In this document: positions 62,196-64,000 of the stretch, in pieces
Numbering within the stretch: position 1 is the first letter of the stretch
How the letters are laid out: every line of letters begins with the position of its first letter
NCBI RefSeq assembly: GCF_029870595.1
Contig: NZ_JAPDIR010000012.1
Location: 62,001 to 126,000, forward strand
From: Sphingomonas sp. CBMAI 2297
Lineage (GTDB): Bacteria > Pseudomonadota > Alphaproteobacteria > Sphingomonadales > Sphingomonadaceae
Direction of reading: 5' to 3'
DNA length: 64,000 bases
The notes under the pieces: generated by a model
Told to the model about the DNA's origin: nothing
Seen by the model: the letters and a program-made list of their open reading frames with translations, nothing else
Database searches by the model: none
Position numbers and translations under genes: made by a program

Positions 62196-62879
62196 CTATG
62201 GCTGCGCCGCGTACTGCGTCGGATCGGCGATCCCGGCTTCCTCGAAGCCCTTGGCGCGCAATCGGCAGCTGTCGCACAGGCCGCAATGCAGCCCGCCCGG
62301 CGCCGGATCGTAGCAGGACCAGCTCAGGCCCATGTCGAGCCCGAGCCGCGTGCCTTCGCGCACGATGTCCGCCTTGGTCATGTGCTGGAGCGGCGCGCGA
62401 ATGCGGAAGGGCGTGCCTTCCACGCCGGCCTTGGTCGCCAGCTCGGCGAGCTTCTCGAAGCCTTCGATGAATTCGGGGCGGCAATCGGGATAGCCCGAAT
62501 AATCGAGCGCATTGACGCCGATATAGATGTCGCGCGCCCCCGAAGCCTCGGCCCAGCCGAGCGCGAGGCTGAGGAAGATGGTGTTGCGCGCCGGCACATA
62601 GGTGACGGGAATGTCGTCCCCCACGCCTTGCTTGGGCACGTCGATATCGGCGGTGAGCGCCGACCCGCCGAACGCGCGCAGGTCCATCGGCATGACGATG
62701 TGGCGCTCGGCACCCAGGGTCGCGGCGACACGGCGGGCGGCGGCCAGCTCGATATGGTGACGCTGGTTATAGTCGAACGAGAGCGCCATCAGCCGATATC
62801 CCGCCTCGCGCGCGAGCGCGGCCGAGATCATCGAATCGAGTCCGCCGGAAACCAGTACGATTGCAACACTGTCTGTCAT
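62196..62879 (-). CDS. queC: 7-cyano-7-deazaguanine synthase
   Basis: A 227-residue enzyme that converts CDG to preQ0 with ATP and ammonia. [20 protein letters not shown] is the PP-loop, [17 protein letters not shown] follows, and the zinc site is [20 protein letters not shown] with four Cys. First in the queC-queE pair. The other steps (QueD, FolE) are not in the window. Confidence 0.94.
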   Translation of the reverse strand: MTDSVAIVLVSGGLDSMISAALAREAGYRLMALSFDYNQRHHIELAAARRVAATLGAERHIVMPMDLRAFGGSALTADIDVPKQGVGDDIPVTYVPARNTIFLSLALGWAEASGARDIYIGVNALDYSGYPDCRPEFIEGFEKLAELATKAGVEGTPFRIRAPLQHMTKADIVREGTRLGLDMGLSWSCYDPAPGGLHCGLCDSCRLRAKGFEEAGIADPTQYAAQP

Positions 62880-62933
62880 CGCCGCGCCCTACTCCGGATT
62901 CCGCCGCGAGGCAAAGAACGCGCGGCCGGACGC

Positions 62934-62959
62934 AAAATGGGCCGCCCGTGAGCGGCCCA
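62934..62959 (-). terminator. Rho-independent terminator of the DUF3617 gene
   Basis: On the minus strand TGGGCCGCTC and GGGCGGCCCA pair around AC, followed by TTTTGCG. It lies 96 bases downstream of the DUF3617 stop. Confidence 0.7.
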
Positions 62960-63054
62960 GTTTCTTGGGATAACCCCATGCCAGAGAGGAAAGTGCTCAC
63001 GAGGAGCGAGGAGCAACTTAGCCCGGCAGCAGTGAAATAAGGGTTAAGTCCCGT

Positions 63055-63462
63055 TCAGCCGCAGGCGCCGGCGCGGCGCGCTTCATATTCCTGCTCGAAC
63101 GGCGAACCGTCGAGCACGCCCTGGGTCTCGATCCGCACCAGTCGCGGCGTCTCCACGGTGATCGTGGTGCGGCCCTGGCCATGCCCGGTGCAAGTGTAGC
63201 GCACCGTCGCCGCGCGCTGGTCCTGCGCGACCACGAACTGCTCGCACGGCGTGGTGCCATGGGCGAGCTGGATGAAGCTGTTCGGCCCCGCGAAGCAGAT
63301 CTTGCGCTCGCCGCCGCGCCGCTCCTTGAGCAGCCATTGGCCGCGCTCGATCTGCGAAAGCACTGCCTGGCTGGAGGAACGATGGGCCGAAGCCGGCCCA
63401 TCGCCCACGATAAACAGCGATGCGCCGGCAAATGCCACGCACACCAGACGCTTGAACAACAT
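63055..63462 (-). CDS. DUF3617 family exported protein
   Basis: A 135-residue protein with a signal peptide (ending PASAHR). ERGQWLLKERRGGERKICFA, TPCEQFVVAQDQRAATVRYT, CTGHGQGRTTITVETPRLVR and DGSPFEQEYEARRAGAC fit the DUF3617 pattern of paired Cys and a beta barrel. Function unknown; common in sphingomonads. Start at MLFKRLV. It lies 71 bases after the hslO stop on the same strand. Confidence 0.75.
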   Translation of the reverse strand: MLFKRLVCVAFAGASLFIVGDGPASAHRSSSQAVLSQIERGQWLLKERRGGERKICFAGPNSFIQLAHGTTPCEQFVVAQDQRAATVRYTCTGHGQGRTTITVETPRLVRIETQGVLDGSPFEQEYEARRAGACG

Positions 63463-63533
63463 GCGCAACGTCCTCCCGTCGCGGCCCCGAGAGCCCGCGC
63501 CCTTTGCGCCCGATATGGGGCGATCCCGCCGGA

Positions 63534-64000
63534 TTACAACGGCGGCGGAACGAAATCGGCGAGCTTCACCGGGAACTTCTTCGAGCAGAAGGCACAGTCG
63601 ACGGCGATCACCCCGGTCTCGTCCGCCATCGCCGCCCGCTCCTCTTCCGGGAACTTGGCGAGCACCTCGGTGATGTAGCCAGGGTCGCACCGGCAGCCGC
63701 GCGAGAGATCCGCGCCGCTGAGGACGCGCACTTCTTCCTCTTCGTTGAACAGCCGCCAGACGAGCGATTCGAGCGGGATCGCTCCATCGGCCAGCTCGTC
63801 TACACCCATGGTCGAGCCCAGCGCCTCGACATGCTGCCATTCGGGATGATCGAGCCGCACGTGCAGCCGCTCGCGCCCTGCCTCGCCCTCCGGCAGATGC
63901 TGGAGGAACAGGCCGCCGCCGATCCACTTGCCGGTCTCCCTGTCGCGCCGCGCGCCCAGCCGCACCAGGCTGGGGATCTGCTCCGACTGGAGGAAATAGC
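63534..64000 (-). CDS. hslO: Hsp33 redox-regulated chaperone (partial)
   Basis: The C-terminal 155 residues of Hsp33; the N-terminus is past the right edge. The zinc-binding redox switch is complete: CRCDPGYITEVLAKF then CAFCSKKF (CxC...CxxC). Oxidation of these cysteines unfolds the linker and activates the holdase. FLQHLPEGEAGRERLHVRLD is the usual preceding region. It ends in PPPL. Confidence 0.93.
   Translation of the reverse strand, partial: YFLQSEQIPSLVRLGARRDRETGKWIGGGLFLQHLPEGEAGRERLHVRLDHPEWQHVEALGSTMGVDELADGAIPLESLVWRLFNEEEEVRVLSGADLSRGCRCDPGYITEVLAKFPEEERAAMADETGVIAVDCAFCSKKFPVKLADFVPPPL

Noticed and set aside
62767..63000. A 77-codon frame after the DUF3617 gene
   Set aside because: Overlaps the queC start and the terminator at 62934-62959; no RBS.

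Overview
The window is a high-GC alphaproteobacterial chromosome segment, most likely from a Sphingomonas-type sphingomonad. The evidence is the tight GC-rich coding, the petABC cytochrome bc1 operon, a mannonate dehydratase closely resembling the characterised Novosphingobium ManD, a very large TonB-dependent receptor in a carbohydrate locus, and many short palindromic intergenic repeats. This is inference from protein and codon character; there is no rRNA to confirm it. I found no tRNA, rRNA, CRISPR array, prophage or insertion sequence.

Layout. 1-3.0 kb: a two-component pair (kinase cut by the left edge), an outer-membrane barrel protein and an orphan response regulator. 3.2-5.4 kb: an OhrR-type MarR regulator divergent from a secreted alpha/beta hydrolase with three palindromes between them, then two small genes. 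5.6-16.4 kb: a uronate-polysaccharide utilisation locus. It has a GH88/105 hydrolase, a DUF4861 protein, an alginate-lyase-like protein, a TonB-dependent receptor, an unassigned 625-residue lyase-like protein, a GntR/FCD regulator and mannonate dehydratase. Four of its promoters carry the same 13-bp site, which ties the locus into one regulon. 16.6-19.3 kb: a decayed GIY-YIG gene between inverted repeats, a DUF1508 gene, an FAD oxidoreductase and a lysophospholipase-like hydrolase. 19.3-26.6 kb: a Tad/Flp pilus cluster (cpaA, B, C, D, E, tadB, tadC) that lacks the motor ATPase cpaF and a pilin gene. 26.7-27.8 kb: tandem paralogous membrane-anchored genes, one ending in a helix-hairpin-helix.

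28.0-34.8 kb: a leftward run of glyQ, glyS and a membrane protein, then ppdK and a chorismate-lyase-like gene. 34.9-38.2 kb: a TraB/GumN protein, an ArsR-SRPBCC pair, rplY and pth. 38.3-45.2 kb: AraC/SDR, DUF2306/LytTR, a surface-lipoprotein candidate, an EF-hand lipoprotein and ychF. 45.2-52.5 kb: a secreted formamidase-like protein, membrane and hydrolase genes, a MerR regulator with a classic mer-type operator driving a glutaredoxin-MauE fusion, a nucleotide pyrophosphatase, a MaoC hydratase and a small lipoprotein. 52.6-64 kb: apt, petABC, trmL, hemF, an acetyltransferase, two polytopic membrane proteins, lipB, a Thr/Asn-rich lipoprotein, queE, queC, a DUF3617 protein and the end of hslO.

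How the parts work together: the 5.6-16.4 kb locus fits import of uronic-acid oligosaccharides by the receptor, cleavage by lyases, release of unsaturated uronates by the GH88/105 enzyme and entry through D-mannonate to 2-keto-3-deoxygluconate. An inner-membrane transporter and the next catabolic steps are not here. Most other blocks are housekeeping genes in short operons joined by 4-bp ATGA overlaps.
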